Shown here one piece after another: positions 5,966 to 7,492 of a DNA stretch of 7,492 nt. The stretch is from an uncultured Clostridia bacterium (GTDB taxonomy: Bacteria; Bacillota_A; Clostridia; Christensenellales; CAG-138). Both the position numbers and the translations under genes were made by a program. The DNA lies in NCBI GenBank assembly GCA_947302865.1, contig CAMYWS010000050.1, positions 1-7,492 on the forward strand. Reading direction: 5' to 3'. The stretch's first letter is position 1, and each line of letters begins with the position of its first letter. The notes beneath the pieces were generated by a model. The model did no database searches and had not been told where the DNA came from. It saw nothing but the letters and a program-made list of their open reading frames with translations.

Positions 5966-6436
5966 TTGCGGAACGAAGCCTGTATTCCCGTTCGCGACTG
6001 GCCGGAAGCGAAGGAAGAGATCGCCGAATGGTTTCATGAAAGATGGCATATCCCGCTGGAAGCGTATAAAGAGAGCATATGGGACTGCCTCAGGAAAGAA
6101 ACCGGCATACCTCAGTGGTATGTCGTGGTGCGCGGAAGCAGGATCATTGCCGGATGCGGGGTCATCGAAAACGACTTCCACGAGCGGAAGGATCTTACGC
6201 CGAATGTGTGCGCAGTCTATGTGGACGAAGAATTCCGAAACCAGGGGATCGCGGGCTTTCTTCTCCAGTATGTCTGCGATGACATGTCGACGATGGGGAT
6301 CGATACGCTGTATCTTCTGACCGATCACACCGGGTTCTACGAAAGATATGGATGGGAGTTCCTGTGTATGGTCCGCGGAAGCGATGAAGAGCCGTCTCGC
6401 ATGTACGTCCATCATGCAAGACCGGAGCAGACGTAG
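5966..6436 (+). CDS. GNAT-family N-acetyltransferase
   Basis: A 156-aa (from TTG 5966) acetyltransferase that moves the acetyl group of acetyl-CoA onto an amine of an unknown small molecule or protein. The GNAT core is complete: EIAEWFHERWHIPLEAY (18-34), PQWYVVVRGSRIIAGCGVIE (strand pair, 49-68), DLTPNVCAVYVDEEFRNQGI with the CoA loop RNQGIAG (91-97), and FYERYGWEF (124-132) before a short tail. The start is uncertain: TTG 5966 has no good ribosome site, while the same frame is open back to a TGA at 5804-5806 with no ATG, GTG or TTG before it, and reads as protein-like sequence. The gene may have lost its original start when the neighbouring integrase was broken. It stands alone, with no terminator visible before the next gene. 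Confidence 0.82.
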   Translation: MRNEACIPVRDWPEAKEEIAEWFHERWHIPLEAYKESIWDCLRKETGIPQWYVVVRGSRIIAGCGVIENDFHERKDLTPNVCAVYVDEEFRNQGIAGFLLQYVCDDMSTMGIDTLYLLTDHTGFYERYGWEFLCMVRGSDEEPSRMYVHHARPEQT

Positions 6437-6470
6437 ATACAGGCAAGCGAGGAATGATAGAGAAGTAGTG

Positions 6471-6483
6471 TTTCGGACCGCAT
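6471..6483 (+). repeat. 13-bp direct repeat, right copy
   Basis: Second copy of TTTCGGACCGCAT (first at 5105-5117), 34 nt past the GNAT stop. The flanking bases on both sides differ from those of the left copy. Confidence 0.35.
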
Positions 6484-6558
6484 TTGTCGCCTGACGCACG
6501 ACCTCTTTTGCCTACGCTTCACCTATACTATGAGCATCAACAAAACAAGGAGGTCACC

Positions 6559-7212
6559 ATGAGGACTATTCGAGTAACAGGCAAAGGACAGATACGGGTC
6601 AAGCCCGATATGACCAGGATCACCCTGTCGTTGGAGGGGCTCCATCCCGAATATGGCGAGACCCTCCGTCGGTCCGCTGAGGACACGGAAAAGATCAAGG
6701 ATCTCCTGACGGAGCTGGGGTTTGCGCGGACGGACCTGAAGACCCTGAGCTTTAACGTGGACACGGAGTATGAGAGGTATCAGGAGAGGAACACATACAA
6801 GCAGCGCTTCGTGGGTTACAAGTACCACCATCAGATGAAAGTGGAGTTCGATTCCGACAACGACCGGCTGGGGAAGGTGCTTTACGCTTTGGCCAAGTGT
6901 CCGCTGCAGCCGGAATTCCGCCTCAGCTACACGGTGAAGGACCCGGAGGCCGCCAAGAACGAGCTGCTGGGCAAGGCGGTGGCGGACGCCCAGGCGAAAG
7001 CCGTAGTGCTGACGCAGGCAGCGGGCGTCACGCTGAAGGACATCCAAAGCATAGACTATTCCTGGGCCCAGATCAACTTTGAGGTCGAACCCATGAACCG
7101 GATGCTCATGACGGAGGACTGCGCGGTAGAAGGAGCAGGTAGTTATGACATGGACATTGAACCGGACGACATTCAGGTCTCCGATACGGTGACGATCCTG
7201 TGGGAGATTTGA
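6559..7212 (+). CDS. SIMPL-domain (DUF541) protein
   Basis: A 217-aa protein of the SIMPL/DUF541 family, whose biochemical role in bacteria is not settled (some members sit in the envelope and affect oxidative-stress tolerance). The family hallmarks are present: IRVTGKGQIRVKPDMTRITL (4-23), a helix with EDTEKIKDLLTELGF (41-55), DLKTLSFNVDTEYE (59-72), the central YKYHHQMKVEFD strand, KAVADAQAKAVVLTQAAGV (139-157), and a final strand VSDTVTILWEI. There is no signal peptide, so this version is likely cytosolic, as in other Clostridia. ATG 6559 is the start: AAGGAGGT lies 4 nt upstream, and an earlier in-frame start lacks such a site. TATACT at 6524-6529 is a possible -10 without a matching -35. 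It looks intact and is probably a single-gene unit. Confidence 0.88.
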   Translation: MRTIRVTGKGQIRVKPDMTRITLSLEGLHPEYGETLRRSAEDTEKIKDLLTELGFARTDLKTLSFNVDTEYERYQERNTYKQRFVGYKYHHQMKVEFDSDNDRLGKVLYALAKCPLQPEFRLSYTVKDPEAAKNELLGKAVADAQAKAVVLTQAAGVTLKDIQSIDYSWAQINFEVEPMNRMLMTEDCAVEGAGSYDMDIEPDDIQVSDTVTILWEI

Positions 7213-7376
7213 TAAATAGGGCTACGGAAAGCGATGGCGTTCCTGCCATGAAAGATACCGAAAGAAGGCCATGCTCAAGGCAAGAAAAGCCTGCACATTG
7301 ATTTGACAACAGAAATGACCACACAATGCTCGCCATATTTACTCACGTGTGCCAGCATTGCCACATATGGAATGCG
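7213..7376. other. Intergenic region after the SIMPL gene
   Basis: No gene is supported here. A 5-bp stem-loop (7234-7238 with 7245-7249) and AGGC/GCCT pairs are present but lack T-runs. A TTGACA at 7303-7308 has no acceptable -10 at 16-18 bp. Confidence 0.4.
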
Positions 7377-7402
7377 AAAAATCCCCACACTGGGGATTTT
7401 TT
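7377..7402 (+). terminator. Strong intrinsic terminator
   Basis: AAAAATCCCCA (7377-7387), loop CAC, TGGGGATTTTT (7391-7401), plus one more T. The 11-bp stem with a T-run on one side and an A-run on the other can work in both directions. It lies 165 nt past the SIMPL stop and about 38 nt before the tRNA fragment, so it separates the two. Confidence 0.75.
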
Positions 7403-7439
7403 CCTAAAACTCTAGCTTTTTTGAGGGAGTCTTCTTGTG

Positions 7440-7484
7440 CTCCTAAGCGGAAGGCCGTGGGTTCGAATCCCGCCGGGGAGGCCA
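7440..7484 (+). tRNA. 3' half of tRNA-Arg(CCT), likely attachment site
   Basis: From 7440 the sequence follows tRNA positions 32 to 76: anticodon loop CTCCTAA (CCT at 7442-7444), the 3' side of the anticodon stem GCGGA, variable loop AGGCC, a T-stem GTGGG/CCCGC closing TTCGAAT, the acceptor 3' strand CGGGGAG, discriminator G, and an encoded CCA (7482-7484). Upstream there is no matching anticodon-stem strand (expected TCCGC), no D-arm, and no CTCCCCG acceptor strand, so this is not a working tRNA. Half tRNAs reaching to CCA are the usual scar at the far end of an integrated element that entered a tRNA gene. The complete tRNA would then lie outside the window. Confidence 0.7.
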
Positions 7485-7492
7485 AAAAAGCC

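Noticed and set aside
5603..6499. A 298-codon frame on the minus strand
   Set aside because: It is antisense to the integrase remnant and the GNAT gene, whose plus-strand motifs are unmistakable.
7303..7331. TTGACA as a -35 of a promoter toward the tRNA fragment
   Set aside because: No acceptable -10 lies 16-18 bp downstream, and the terminator at 7377-7402 would stop such a transcript.
7106..7336. A 76-codon minus-strand frame after the SIMPL gene
   Set aside because: It overlaps the end of SIMPL in antisense and shows no ribosome site or domain.

Overview
The window looks like a piece of a GC-rich Firmicutes genome, probably an anaerobic Clostridia/Oscillospiraceae-type gut bacterium. The reasons are strong AGGAGG-type ribosome binding sites, a Clostridia-type tyrosine integrase tail, GNAT and SIMPL proteins of the kind found in Clostridia, and high third-position GC in the left-hand genes. 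No species can be named from the sequence alone.

Left block (1-4787, all on the minus strand; read right to left). A LysR-type regulator (3909-4787) is followed by a 646-bp gap full of hairpins that ends in a good sigma-70 promoter (3324-3352). From there a tight operon runs: a DUF3100-like multi-pass membrane protein (2396-3262), a small membrane protein overlapping it by 8 bp (1942-2403), and a metal-dependent amidohydrolase of the ATZ/TRZ/deaminase type (568-1914). After a strong hairpin (483-522) comes the start of an MFS transporter (1-403) that runs off the left edge. The simplest reading is a regulated uptake-and-hydrolysis or deamination module for a small nitrogenous compound; the substrate is not visible.

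Junction (4788-5300). The leader of the LysR gene carries, in frame and without a start codon, about 50 residues resembling the N-terminal domain of a NudC-type NAD(H) pyrophosphatase, so an older gene was probably lost here. To its right are a possible 39-aa ORF and the abrupt start of a truncated integrase.

Right block (5275-7492, plus strand). This holds the C-terminal half of a tyrosine integrase (H-R-H-Y present, N-terminus and first catalytic Arg missing), a GNAT acetyltransferase with an unclear start, and an intact SIMPL-domain protein. It then has a strong intrinsic terminator and, at the right edge, the 3' half of a tRNA-Arg(CCT) without its 5' half. The half tRNA plus the integrase remnant suggest the border of an integrated element, probably decayed or rearranged. 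No CRISPR array, rRNA or insertion sequence was seen.
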